Shown here: in pieces, positions 35,973 to 47,793 of the stretch | Position numbering within the stretch: position 1 is the first letter of the stretch | How the letters are laid out: every line of letters starts with the position of its first letter | NCBI GenBank assembly: GCA_001051155.2 | Contig: JYIP02000003.1 | Location: 1,488,001-1,552,000, forward strand | Direction: 5' to 3' | From: Chrysoporthe austroafricana | Taxonomy: Eukaryota > Ascomycota > Sordariomycetes > Diaporthales > Cryphonectriaceae | Length of the DNA stretch: 64,000 nucleotides | Position numbers and translations under genes: made by a program | The notes under the pieces: model-generated | The model's input: only the letters and a program-made list of their open reading frames with translations | What the model was told of the DNA's origin: nothing | Databases searched by the model: none

Positions 35973-38616
35973 ATGAGTCCCAGCATCTCGGGATCCATCA
36001 GGACCGTCTCTGAGACCCCTCACGCAGACGAGAACTCCTCACCCACCACCGACCCCCATTCCCTTGGCGGTGACGGGGATGAGGACGACGTCGACGACAA
36101 GAACGCCGAACCTGGCCAGCCGCCCCGGAAGAGGCAGCGGGTGCGCCTGTCCTGTCTTGAGTGCCGGCGGAGGAAGTTGTCGTGCGACCGAGGCTACCCT
36201 TGTGAGAGGTGTCTCAAGTCCGGCACGCCTGACCGCTGTACCTATGAGTCCAGGCCGGGCCTGGCGCCGCCGCCGAAGCCAGCTGGCCTTCCGCTGTCCC
36301 AGTACGATGGCCGCCTCTCGCTGTCGAACGACAGCCTCGTCCGGAAGGACGGCGTCCGGGACTTCGACCGCCTGCGGAGGCTGGAGATGGAGGTGACCCA
36401 ACTCAAGAACCTGCTGGCAAAGTCGGTCGGCAGCGATGGCAGCATCACCCTCCACGACGACTCGCCGGCCGCCGTACAGCGGCCGGATCCAGAGCTGGTC
36501 CCGGAGACCAAGCTTCCCGAGTTCATGCAGTACGGCCATGACGCAGATAACGAGATGCGCTTCTTCCGCGGCAAGGAGTTCCGGACGCGGTATTTCGGAC
36601 CACACAATGCCTCCATGGCGTTCAGCCAGCTGACAGGCTTGTCACCCTTCATGAAGGAGACTGCAGAAGAATGGCTCAAGCCGTTGCATGTCGCCGCGCG
36701 GACCAAGGACAAGTCTGGGAGGAAGGCGGAACTTCAGGCCCAGTACCTGCTAGCCGACCATGAACTAGAGGCCCTCTTACCGTCTAGGATGGAGACGGAC
36801 ATTCTCGTTGCTGTCTACCTAGATCAGTTCGAACAGCTACATCGGATCATTCACATCCCGAGCTTCAAACGCCAGTATGATAAGTTCTGGGTGCCAACCG
36901 AGATCCGACCTGCTGCTATGACTGCCCTGGTACTCTCCATGATGGCCGTGTCCAGCTGCATGCACAGCAACACCTCATCGCCGCCTAAGTTCCATGGGAT
37001 GGTCTCCTCCGCCCATAAAACGGCCGAGAAGTGGATAGCCGCATGTGAGGAGTGGTACCGTAAGCAGAGCCACAAGCACCGTCGCCTCATTCACTACCAA
37101 ATAGCACTCTTGATCTACCTGGCGAAGCGAGTCAATGGGATCAAGAAGAAGCGGTACTGGACCCACTCCGGCCTTCTGACGCGCGAAGGTATTTCCCTCG
37201 GTCTTCATCGCGATCCCGATGTCATGATTGGGGCCAGCCGGAATATTTCCATTTTCAACCAGGAGATGAGGCGGAGGCTGTGGGCCACAATACAAGAGTT
37301 TGACTTCCAAGCCGCCTTCGACAATGGTCTGCCTACCATCATAAGCACACTCCATATGGATGCCAAACCCCCAAGAAACATCAATGATGAAGAATTCGAT
37401 GAGGACTCGACAGAGCTGCCGGACTCGAAACCTATCACGGTATTCACCGCATCCTCGTTTCATCACCTCTGTAGGCAGAGCCTTCCCCTACGCCTGGAGC
37501 TCAGCAGACTTCTCGCCGGCCCTCCAGACAACCTCGACTACGAGCAGGTCATCCGCTACACGAACGAAATTACGCAGGAGATCGACGCCCTCCCTTGCTG
37601 GGACACGTCAGCCAGCATGGAAGAAGACGGCTCGCCGAAGCCACTGCTGGCGTATACTCTCCTCCACGTGCAGCTGCGACAGTACATTATGCCCCTGCAT
37701 CAGCCGTTCCTGCGCATGCGCAAGGTCAACTCCAAGTATCAATTTTCGGAGGTCATGTTTTACAACGCCGCGCGGGACATGGTCTTGCTGCACGACAAGC
37801 TGACCGAATGCGGCGTGCGGACACTCAACTTCCTGCGCGAGGACGCGCTGACCCTCGCGCTCAACCTCACGTCCGTCACGATGCTCCAGCCGCGCGGCTC
37901 GACCAACATGATCATGGTCAACAGCCAGCACACGCTCAAGCTGCTGGACAAGTGCCTGCAGATGAAGGAGGACCGCATCCTGCGGTGTGGGAACAATGAG
38001 CCCTGGGGCTACAGCATCATGTGTGCTGCTTACGGACTGCTGGAGACGCACCTGGGCATCAAGGACTCGCAGGCCGCGAAGAGCTCGAGCGCTGAGAGGT
38101 TCATCAACCTGCACTACCGCCTGCTCGCGGGCCAGGAACCGCCGGTACTGGCGCAGCAACAGCAACAACAACCACAGCACCAGCAGCAACAGCACCGGCA
38201 GATGTCGGTCGCGCAGCAGCATGGCCCGCAGCAGAATGGTGCGGGTGGACTGCAGCTGAGGCCCGAGGGCCCGAGCCTGCTTGACCGGGCGAAGAGCATC
38301 ACGCCGTTCATCCACGGTAACGGTCACGGAGGAGTGCCAGTTGCAGGTTCCGGCGGCGAGGTCAATGGCATGTCGAATACGCCTTGGTGGCTGGCAGCGG
38401 CCGATCCTGCTGTACGTGGTTTTCTCTCGGTGCCCCCCCCCCACATGCGCTCCTCTTCCCTCCGATCTACGCATTACAGCCTTCCTCCAGAGTCGCTAAC
38501 ATCCACGTGAACAGTTGCAAGCAGCCCAGCCCAACCTGAACCCCGAGTTCAACATGGAGGTGCTTGGTATGAATCTGAATGATCTGTGGGCAGTGGACAC
38601 TTGGGAGGCGTACTAG
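35973..38616 (+). CDS. Zn(II)2Cys6 transcription factor with fungal_trans domain
   Basis: Exons 35973-38411 and 38515-38616 are joined by a 103-nt GT-AG intron to give 846 residues. The binuclear zinc cluster spans Cys61 to Cys89 (CLECRRRKLSC, then CERC, then a final Cys), preceded by a basic stretch PRKRQR. A leucine-rich heptad region (about 130-150) may dimerise it. A fungal-specific transcription factor domain begins near residue 275 (ETDILVAVYLDQFEQLHRII) and runs to about 500. A Gln-rich tract lies near 727-745 and the short last exon is acidic/aromatic (MNLNDLWAVDTWEAY), possibly an activation patch. The target genes cannot be inferred. Long leader upstream, divergent from the hypothetical gene at 33608. 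Confidence 0.92.
38153..38198 (+). repeat. CAG/CAA repeat coding polyglutamine
   Basis: A mixed CAG/CAA/CAC tract encodes a Gln/His-rich run in the Zn2Cys6 protein, an imperfect coding microsatellite. Confidence 0.8.
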
Positions 38617-39684
38617 ACAAAATCCTAAAACGACGGGTCGTTTGACCATGAAAAAGCACTCTGCCGCGTTGATACCCTCCTCTTTTTTTGTTGTTTTTGA
38701 TTTTTGGATGATCATTATTCGGGAAGGACTGATGCTATGTTTCTTGATACTATATACCATCCTCATCTCTACGTTTCTGTTTGAGCGAAAATGAAGCTTG
38801 AAGAACACACAAAGAAGCCCGTGCAGAGTATGGATGGGATTCTAATAGTGTTGAACCATACGTGGGCAGTTTCGTGTCATTCCTGAATGAATGTTACGAT
38901 ATGAGTAGGGCAACCGCTGAGAGTGGGGAGAGGGGGTGGGAGAGACTCTTGGTCTGTTGAGGCCATGCGTACATAGCCCAAGCTGAGATAGGAGCTCTTT
39001 GGGCGGGAGAGGTCACAACCCAGTGCAACTGGTGATGCCTCCAACGACGTCCATGCCACCATGAATTCCCTTGGCCCCTGGTGCCAGTGGAAGAACACAG
39101 CCAGCGAGGTTGATGGTCAAATCTAGCGTATATATAACAATGAAGCAAGTGTTGCGCTCGCCTTGATGCTGGCTTATTCCCGAGGACGAGAAAGGGAACC
39201 TTGGAAGTCATGTACTTGCTTGTACATCGGTACCTTGCAACCCACTAAATAAGGGAGGGAGCCGCAGGTGGATTTGCGGGGAGGGGGGGGGTTGAGTGGG
39301 TCGCCGAGGGTAGCTTATTGTAATGTCAGTCACCTTGTTCTGCTGACACGCAGCTCCTGGCCTGAACCAAGAGAAAGCTAAGCCTATCCCCTAAACCGCC
39401 ACGAAGCCAAGATCCTACGCTGCTGACAGCCATTCGAACCTGTCGGCCATGGCCACTCGCACGGGGGCGAATCTGTTAGCACTGTGCGGCGACCGTTGGG
39501 TTGGCACGCTCGGACCCTTGAAGCACCCGCAGGGATGAAACACCACCAGAGCTGTTTCACGAACCACCGCCGCCCACTCTGCACATACGTACAGCATATC
39601 CGCCATCTCGAGGCGCGCAACGCTCCCTCACCACATACACATACACACACACACACACATCAACCATGATATAACGACTGGAAG
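38617..39684. other. Intergenic region and phosphatase promoter
   Basis: No supported gene. It contains the 3' end of the transcription factor gene and the promoter and leader of the phosphatase, including an (AC)n run at 39643-39659. Confidence 0.55.
39643..39659. repeat. (AC)n dinucleotide run
   Basis: A simple AC repeat lies about 26 nt upstream of the phosphatase ATG, in the leader. Confidence 0.8.
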
Positions 39685-41041
39685 ATGAGGTCTCTCTTGT
39701 ATCTGTTACTAGGCGCCGCCGCCCTGTCGCCCGGGCTGGCGCTGGGCACTGGCGAGAAGTTCAAGATCGTCCCAGGCGGGAAGGCCTTCGACAGGTTCAT
39801 CACCATATGGCTAGAGAACCAGGCACGTGTTCCCCTTCCTCTGAAAGGTGCCCTGCTGAGGCCGCAGCCGCTAACCTCTCGGCATGGGACAGGACTTCGC
39901 AAAAGTCATCAAGGACGCCCATTTCGCCGACCTCAAGCGCGAGGGGATCCTCCTGACCAAGTACTACGCGCAGACACACCCCTCACAGCCGAACTACATC
40001 GCCTCCATCAGCGGGGACTACTTCGGTCTCGACCACGACGGGCCCGTCCACATCCCGGCCAACGTATCGACGGTGGTAGACCTGCTCGACACCAAGGGCA
40101 TATCGTTCGGCGGGTACTTCGAAGACCAGCCCGGCCCGGGATACATGGGCATCGCGAGCGAGGGGAGCAGTGGCCCCGGCAGTGGGAAGTGGGACTACGT
40201 GCGGAAACACAAGTGAGGATCTACACAGGACACCAGCCTCGCCCGAGGAATGGCGCGCGGGAGAGGGACGAGCACAGCTGACAGCCACGCCGCGGACAGC
40301 CCCTACGTCTCCTTCGACTCTATCACGCACAACGGGACCCGCCTGTGGTCCCTGGGCTCCTTCGACGACTTCCGCCGCGACTTCGCCGCCTCCGAGGTTC
40401 CGCAGTTCGTCTTCATGTCCCCCAACATGAACAACGACGGCCACAACACGACCCTCGGGTACGCGACCTCCTGGGCGCACACCTTCCTCGAGCCGCTCCT
40501 CGCGGACACAGCCTTCGCCGACGGCAGGACGCTGGTCCTGCTCACGTACGACGAGAGCGAGGACTACGCGCAGCCGAACAAGATCGCGAGCCTGCTCCTG
40601 GGGAACGCCGTGCCCGCGGGCCTCAAGGGCACTGAGGACGACACCTTCTACACGCACTACAGCATCCTAGCCAGCGTGGAGCACAACTGGGGGCTCCCGA
40701 ACCTGGGGCGGTATGACGTCGGCGCGAACGTGTGGAAGTTCCTCGCGGACGCGACTGGGTATCAGAACCCGGGCGACCCGGACACCCTGGCTGGGATCGA
40801 CAGCTCGGTGTCGTATCCCGGGTTCTTGAATAGCAACCCAGCGAAGTGGGTGCCGATCCCCCCGCCGAATCTGAAGCTGGTAGGCGCAGGCGGGAAGGGG
40901 GTGGCGGACCAGGTGAGGTATGCATGGCTCACGGCGGCGGACGAGCTGAGCCCATACGACGGGATCGGTGAGCCCTTCGACGGTGGGAAGTGGCTGCCGG
41001 AATATGTGCCCCAGTCTCCGAATGTGTCGCCAGACACATAG
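39685..41041 (+). CDS. Secreted acid phosphatase-like phosphoesterase (PF04185 type)
   Basis: Three exons (39685-39822, 39893-40212, 40300-41041) give 399 residues, close to fungal phosphate-repressible acid phosphatases of the phosphoesterase/phospholipase C superfamily. A clear signal peptide covers about residues 1-20 (SLLYLLLGAAALSPGLALG). Family motifs are IWLENQDF, THPSQPNYIASISGDYFG, MSPNMNNDGHNT, LLTYDESEDY and the C-terminal HNWGLPNLGRYD. The enzyme would release phosphate from organic esters outside the cell; a phospholipid or phytate substrate is also possible. The first intron needs a GC donor; the second (40213-40299) is GT-AG, with the downstream acceptor chosen because it restores NPYVSFDSI. 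Confidence 0.92.
39823..39892 (+). other. GC-AG intron in the phosphatase gene
   Basis: The 70-nt intron begins GCACGT after CAG and ends GGGACAG, with GCTAAC as branch site. The join gives WLENQDFAKV. The GT one codon later is out of frame with the downstream exon. Confidence 0.75.
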
Positions 41042-41875
41042 GTGAGCTTGGACTTCGAAGATAGATGGATGAATAGCACAATTTGGGCCTCACTATTTGC
41101 GGCAACATCACTTATCGCCTTGTGCCTGGAATTTGGCGGTGCGACAGTCTGAATAGCCCGGCTCAATCCAACCCGGCTCCCCTCCAAGCCCCCTCAAAGA
41201 ACCGAAAGCTTGAGAAAGGTGAGGCGAAAATGGACTGCACCTTCTAAGCAAGAGAGTTTTCAGAGTAGCGAGGGACAAGGTATACTATTTACCCAGTGGG
41301 CAGGAACTATAGGACTCACCCACTGGTTGTTAGAGCAGCTGATGGAGTGTATCAGGTTGGTATCGCAATGTACAAGTGGCGTTTACACTAATTTACGCAG
41401 ATGGCCCTGAGGGAAGGGTTGGAAGACGGACTCAAAGGGTTGCGTACAGAGATTACTCTTGGTCCAAGCGGCTGGGGGGGGGGGGTTTATTTATCTCTGG
41501 CCCAGGTGTTAAACATATTCCTTTGGCCGAAACAAACATACGTACAGCTGTGAGATGGCCCAGGTCTCATGGGATAATTATTAGTTCGGTGACCTTGAGC
41601 TTCTACATATAATGTAGACTTGTGTGTGTACTGGGGATTCATCATATTTCGAATTGTGCTGACCAATGCATTCTCAGACTTGTTTTTGAGGCTATACTAA
41701 CCTGACTACTCACTTACAGGAGTCAAGAAACGCGTCATGGAAATAAAATGATAGCTTCGTGTTCACACATACGATCTTGCTTACGGTATATGACGTGAAC
41801 GCGCCCGTTCCGTTCCCTCGTCATCCTTTTCCATCTTTGCTGGACGTGTATCGGCGATAACCTGCGCGGTAGCAA
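41042..41875. other. Intergenic region between convergent genes
   Basis: No gene seen. A 12-base G homopolymer occurs at 41474-41485. Short open frames have no recognisable motif. Confidence 0.55.
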
Positions 41876-42913
41876 CTATATCATGAGGAAGAAGCCTGAG
41901 GTGAACGCGGTGACCACAGTGAGAAGGGCAACGACACCCGGTAGGCCAACCCTCCCCATAGCTGCCACGCTAGCCTTTGATGCGGACGACGCCGAAGCAG
42001 ACGCGGCGTCGGTGGCTGCATGAACAAGAAACAACACCTGGGCTACTGTCACGGCAACATATTCGCCGGCCGAAGTTGCGGCCGGGAGAGTCTCCGTGAC
42101 GGCGCTGTACCACGAACCCGTGCCCGTGATCGTTTGGGCCTCCCCAGTATAAGTTGTACCAAAGAGTGTGAGGGTTGTGTTGGCCAGAGTCACATCACTC
42201 GAAATCACCCAGTCCTGGCAGATTGTCGATGGGATGGGATAAGCCGACAAAGTCGATGAGCAGTAGCCGTAGAGTGCGTCGTCGCTCACGATGAAACCAC
42301 TGAGAGGCAGGTTGTCGTTAGCTAACGCACACGTTCTTCTTCAAAAGGAACCAAGATTTAGGATTGAGCTAACCTTGGACCGCACAAAATGGCAGTCTCT
42401 CCTCCCCCCATAGCTTCCACAAGCGCGTTCACAGGTGGATTCACAAGAAAGCTGGCGTCGATTGCTGTGCTTGTTAGTACCGAGTTGGCGAACGCGGACC
42501 CCGAGGTGGCCACGGATCCATTGTCGGCCTTGGTGGCCAGACCTATGGTGGACCATCCTGAGAGACAGTTGAGACCGGGGGAGAAGTAGTCAAGCCAGTT
42601 TCCCGTGGGATTGCTTGTGTAGCTTCTCTCTTGATCATCCAACACGCTACCCGAGGGCAAACAGTTGCCGATGGACGAAATCGTCCCGCAAGGCTCGCCA
42701 AGAAACTGGAACGTCGCTTCGCCAGAATATGTTAGGTCTAAGCCGAACCACACATCATCGTACGCGGTTGTACAAGACGGGGCTGGGGTGAAGGTTGTTG
42801 TTAGAGGGCCCTGCGACCTTGTGAGTCCGGTGCGTCCTCAGTGTATGTCTACAGGATCCAAAACTTACCAGGTTATGCAGGGTATAGCTCGCAATTGCAG
42901 TGGTCGTTGGCAT
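41876..42913 (-). CDS. Cell-surface-like protein with C-terminal hydrophobic anchor
   Basis: Three exons (42869-42913, 42374-42810, 41876-42299) give 301 residues; the first holds only 15 codons. The body contains several cysteines and a TTTFTPAPSC start typical of fungal surface proteins. It ends in an Ala/Ser-rich linker and a hydrophobic tail (LPGVVALLTVVTAFTSGF), which fits either a GPI-anchor signal or a single membrane anchor. The predicted N-terminus (MPTTTAIASYTLHNLG) is not a signal peptide, which conflicts with the surface-like layout. Either the true first exon lies upstream or the protein is tail-anchored. No catalytic domain was recognised. Confidence 0.68.
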
Positions 42914-44322
42914 CTTGACTGTCTTTGAGAAAGCGATGTGCGTAATTTGAAGGCGATGTCGATAGTGCCTCTATTTTGGTGTTCAAAATCTCCCCTGGAA
43001 AGAGACAGCGACGGCAAAATGTGTTTTTTATTGGACTACCTAGGTAAAGTATGAAATTTCCATTTCGTCTCACCCCATCCAGTTAATATGCCTCGTTGAA
43101 AAAGCGAATAAGACCGCCAACGTACTAGGTAGTTGCATGCAGCCAGCACACCAGTAATGAATGTGGGAGAGCGTCTGCTTGGCATCTGCCTAAAACTGGG
43201 GTATGAAATGCATTGGTCTTTTTGGCGCGCCACTGGAGGACCTGGCACATCCGTCTAGCCTCGAGGGGGTCTAATTATATATTTGTTTGGTGGACTACCC
43301 GATCAGGTTCCACTGGACACAGCGCAGAAGACAAGGGTCTGTTTACAGGGGCGTTGATCCTTAGATCAGATCCTGCTGGTGACTAGCATCATCATCGAAC
43401 TTTATTTAAGAAGGATATGGTTTCCGGCTAGGATAAGACGCCCCCATCATTAGCAATATTAGGTAACTGCAGAAGAAGGCAACAATCGTTATCAGGATGT
43501 AGGGCTCGAGGGTGGCTAGGTACAGCCAACAGGTCCTATGATCAGCCCAATCTTGATATTGCCCTTTAATAAGTTTTCTTGGGGTTGCGATCAGGCTACG
43601 ATAACTGCTACTTCTTGACCGATCTGTGGGTACCTAGTTATTATAAGAGCATGTACGAGACCGTTCGAACTGAACTGATACGAAGCTAGTTATTTAGAGC
43701 AAAGCAACAACCCTCTCTTCAAAGTTTTCATCATACTCAAGGCTGCGTACAGGTGTGTATCCCGTTTTAGAGCGAACAGTTCGAAGACCGGATAAATGAA
43801 TGGACACAGAAGACGTCTCGTTCAATGTTCTCTGCTGATCAGTGTTTCAAATTGTCCATATTTTGATGCGGGTACGCGGAGGAATTTTACACTGGCGTAG
43901 GAACGAGAAGCGGCGCATTGCGAGGTTACTCCGGCAAATTCGGGTGGGTATACCGTGTACAGAAAGCCACTCCTGTTTGAGTGAAAGCAAAGGCTGAGAT
44001 CGCAGTATAATTCATTGCAAGCAAAAGTATACTGTCTCATAATGACGTGCAGATACTTGTTGATTTTAGATTTGAGTTTGCAAGCTCTTTCTCCTCGCTC
44101 ATGTGTGTAGACTTCGCAGGTGCCGTCATAAGGGATGTGCTAAATGGTCGTGGTCCTCCCTGCTTCCCACTTCATGGTAGCGTTATCGCGGGCCGTGTCT
44201 CATGAATGAAGATGCGAAGCCTCCCTGTTCACATATCTGGCCATAAAAACTACACGCACAGGGCCGTTGTAATCTCGACATCCGTCGTCCGTCAGGTTGT
44301 CCACGAGAACTTGACCAGCAGG
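42914..44322. other. Divergent intergenic region
   Basis: This 1.4-kb region separates the surface-like gene (minus) and the CHIP5-like gene (plus). It is AT-rich in places and holds no supported gene. Confidence 0.5.
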
Positions 44323-45321
44323 ATGGCGACCGCTGCCAGGAAAAATGCTGTGCTCTTCTACGCCGCCATGGTTGTGTTTCTCATATTCGCAATCTTCAAG
44401 ATTCGCCAACATAGAGACTACACACCTCAAGTGGAAGACACTGTGATCGACACGACTGGTAGTTCCTGGTCGTTCAGCGCGGAACAACAACCTGAAGGTT
44501 CTTCGTCTGAGTCCCAGAAATGGATCCCCGAACTTCATGATCAACTTGCCTTCGGCTCAGAATCATCATCAAATGATGCCTTCTATGACGACCCATCGCC
44601 TCGGCGCACTCAGGAAATCATTGAAGAGGAGCAACTGTCCTTCTATGAGATAGCGATCGAGAAGGGCACGGACAAGGTTACACTCCATACATACCACGAC
44701 ATGTATGAGAGATATCTGTCCACCAAGCGCAACCGCAAGGTGAAGCTACTTGAGATCGGCCTCGGTTGCTGGATGGGATACGGAGCCGGGTCATCCTATC
44801 ACACGTGGATGGATTATTTTCCATATCTGGATATCTACTTCATCGAAAATGACGTGGACTGCGCCAACAGATTATCTACTGAACTGAGTGATGCGACCAT
44901 CGTCACAGGCGACCCAGCCAGCAAAGAGTTTCTTGCAGACTTCTTACGAGAGCATGGCGGGAATTTTGATGTCATTATCATTTCTGGCGGCTATACTATG
45001 GTACAACAGATGGTCAGTGTGCAGAGCCTGTGGAAGGCAGTTAGACCAGGTGGCGTGTTCTTTTGCGAATATTTGGAGACGAGTTATCTCGAAAAATACG
45101 GCGGAAAGGGGATGACCAGGTCGACGGAAAAGAATACGATGGTTCACTTTCTGAATGAAATGAGCCAGGACATGATGTATCCTGATCCCAACCTAGAAGC
45201 TTACCAACTCAAGGGAATGGGTCTCTCTTGGGAACGACAAGTTCGATTTGACGAGGTGGAAGGCATTAGCCACATTGACTGCGGAAGGCAGATCTGTGCT
45301 ATATCGAAAAGGGCAGATTAG
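44323..45321 (+). CDS. CHIP5-like membrane-anchored methyltransferase-fold protein
   Basis: A single exon; the preferred start at 44323 gives 332 residues and a type II signal anchor (about residues 9-27, FYAAMVVFLIFAIF). An earlier in-frame ATG at 44206 would add 39 residues before that anchor. The C-terminal domain has the Rossmann pattern of class I SAM methyltransferase-like proteins: GTDKVTLHTYHDMYERYL, KVKLLEIGLGCWMGYG, YFIEND, VRPGGVFFCEYLETSY. It resembles proteins labelled hard-surface induced protein 5 (CHIP5) from Colletotrichum; this is from memory. In relatives the central motif reads DDGGHTM; here it reads ISGGYTM, so the activity may be changed or lost. It would sit in the Golgi or secretory membrane with its domain in the lumen. 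Confidence 0.82.
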   Translation: MATAARKNAVLFYAAMVVFLIFAIFKIRQHRDYTPQVEDTVIDTTGSSWSFSAEQQPEGSSSESQKWIPELHDQLAFGSESSSNDAFYDDPSPRRTQEIIEEEQLSFYEIAIEKGTDKVTLHTYHDMYERYLSTKRNRKVKLLEIGLGCWMGYGAGSSYHTWMDYFPYLDIYFIENDVDCANRLSTELSDATIVTGDPASKEFLADFLREHGGNFDVIIISGGYTMVQQMVSVQSLWKAVRPGGVFFCEYLETSYLEKYGGKGMTRSTEKNTMVHFLNEMSQDMMYPDPNLEAYQLKGMGLSWERQVRFDEVEGISHIDCGRQICAISKRAD

Positions 45322-45587
45322 GTACACTCACAGGGACCATGCATCGTGGAGGTGGTCTCTAAAGGAGGTCGAATCCCTTGGAGCAGTCGTCTCATCCCCT
45401 ATGACGTCAATTGATATTCTAGAGATGGGCAGACAATTCATAATATGTCTATTGTTTAGCGTCTTGCTAATATATCTTTCATCCATATTTCGTTCCCGTC
45501 ATAGATCATACTCTTGCACACGCTCAATAACGTCTAGCTCCAAGACACCAACTTGCCGACTGAACCATCATGGCAATTATACCAGCC

Positions 45588-47793
45588 CTAATGGCGCTTG
45601 TCCATGGTGACCCACTGGACACTTTCATTCACCGCCGGCCGACGCTTCTCAATTGCCAACACCGTATCAATGAAGCTGCGCTTCAGGATACTCTTTTTGC
45701 GCGCGGCTAACAACTGTGCCGTTTTGAGAATGTTCTTAATCTGTCTTCCATTCAGCTTCAGCTGCGCCAGCTCGTTCACGTCCTTGTCCGTGATCTTAGG
45801 CCGCTCCTTGAAGCCGGCGAGGAAGTTCTTCCAGATCTGCACCCTCGATTCCGTGGTCAGGTCCGGGTACTCGAGGGACACATGGATGCGCGACTGGAAG
45901 GCCGCATCGATATTGTCCACGCGGTTCGTAGTCATGAATAAAATGCCCTCGTAGTACTCTAGCGTGCGCAGGAAGATGGAGACGACCTTGTTGCGCTCGA
46001 GGTCGGACGTAGACCTCGCCTCGAGGAAGACGTCGCACTCGTCCAAGAGCAGGATGGCGTTCCACCGGGCAACCAGCTCGAGAATTCGCGAGAGGCCATT
46101 CTCGACCTCCCAGGGCTCCGACCCGAGATCACCAGAGCTTAGTGTGTGCAAGGGCACACGTAGGTTCTCTGCTACAGCCTCTGCGGTGAGTGTTTTACCA
46201 ACACCCGGTGGTCCTGACAGGAGGCAGATCTTCTCAAAGGTCAGTATGTGATCAAACTGGAGATAGGGGGCTTGAACTGACAATTCCTTTACCCTTTCCG
46301 GAGATCACATCGTCGAAAGCAGCGTCCCCTCCGAGCTGCGACTCTGAGAACGCCAGGATGAGCTCCTTCTGGTCCTCATGCAATACGAGCTTGTCGAAGG
46401 CGTTGCTATTCCACTGAATCTCGTCGACCTGCTCGACATAGAACTCAAGCCACTCCTTGCGCTTGAGCGAATATCCGCGGGTGCGAGAGCGCGCTAGCAT
46501 CTGATAGTACGGCGTGAGCTTCAGGTGGCCCTCATCGGTAAGTCCATATGTCTTCTTGTACTCCTGCAGGCGCTCGAGGTCCTTCGCGTTCCAGTCGCTG
46601 AGCCAGCGTTTACGCCACATGTTACTGCGGTTGAAAGACTGGATGTCCACGACGATGCGGCCGGTGATGGGGATGGGCATCTCCTCGCCCTGGCGGTCCC
46701 AGGTGATCGCCGTGCCGTCGTAGGCCTTGTAGTGGTGGCCCGCCAGCTTCTCGAAGATTTGGCCTCTCCGCACAAGCTTGTCCACCACGGCATCCTTCTG
46801 CTCGTGGAATGCCAAGGGGAAGGCGTTCAAGCCAGTGATCTTCTTAGTGCCGATAAATTCAGGGACATTGATTTTCTCTGTGTAACGGCCGAACTCCTTG
46901 CCGCTATAGTCGACGCAGTCTGCGCGGAGCTGCATAAACTGTCCACACTGGTTCTCCATATATTCGGTCTCACCGAGCTCGAAGGCTGATAGTGGACCCT
47001 TGTGGGCTGCGAGAATGACAGAGCCGGGTTGGAAGATCATCCTGAAGAGTGTCTAAGCGGCAACAGAAAGGACGCAGAATCTAGGCAAGGGTTTGTAGAG
47101 TACTTACCAGAGGTGCTGGAACGTGATGACCCCGTTCACGACGTAGTCCTCATATGCCTTGATATTATCCCCAATCTCGTACTTGAGGATATCATGTAGT
47201 ACTACCAGGTGCTCCCTGGTCTTCTCCTCCAGATCTTCGCGCTTCATGTACTCCACTAGATCCGTCCACCGGTGCACGAATGGCTTAAACGGCGCCTCGA
47301 ACGTCAGCCTCTCCAGCTCACATGCCACACCGGGGTAGTCCTTCAGGATGGCCTCGCCTAGGGCTTTCTTCAGCCACGGACTCTGCACCACGATGGAGTG
47401 CGCCTCGAGCTTTTTCCGTCCATCCTGGCTCTTGATGTTGCGCACCAGCACGGCGTATGTGTCCGTCACGGCGTTCTCCGCGGGGTCCTGCGCGTCCTCT
47501 GGATATTTGTTCACCCAGGTCCAGTTGCCGTCGGAGTCCTTTTCGGATCGGTAGATGTTTTTGACTTCTGAGACCGAGCCGACGGGGAGGTCGGACTTCT
47601 CCTCTTCGTCCTCCTCTTCGTCCTCTTCCGGCGTGTCGGGCTCGTCGGGCTCTTCCGTCTTGTTTCCTTCGTCCTTCGGTGTGTCCACCATCTTGAGGAG
47701 CTTGGAGAGCTCCTCGAGACCAACCTTCTTGGTAGGGCCGTTGCCGAAGGTCACGGCGATTGTTGGCTTGGGGCTGGCCTTTGTGAGCGCCAT
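45588..47793 (-). CDS. Fungal AAA+ ATPase with N-terminal DUF7025-type region
   Basis: Three exons (47108-47793, 46282-47041, 45588-46232) give 696 residues. Introns are 47042-47107 (GTAAGT) and 46233-46281 (GTCAGT, 49 nt, ending GAG). The N-terminus has an acidic tract (EEDEEEDEEEKSD). The AAA module shows Walker A GPPGVGKT (residues 489-496), Walker B ILLLDECD (Asp546, Glu547) and a sensor/arginine-finger region TTNRVDNID with Arg597. All catalytic residues appear present, so it should bind and hydrolyse ATP; partner and substrate are unknown. It lies convergent with the CHIP5-like gene, 266 bp away. An upstream in-frame extension is open but starts without an ATG. Confidence 0.9.

Noticed and set aside
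37608..38474. Long antisense open frame (288 codons) opposite the Zn2Cys6 gene
   Set aside because: It is the complement of GC-rich coding DNA and has no recognisable motif; the plus strand carries a complete gene.
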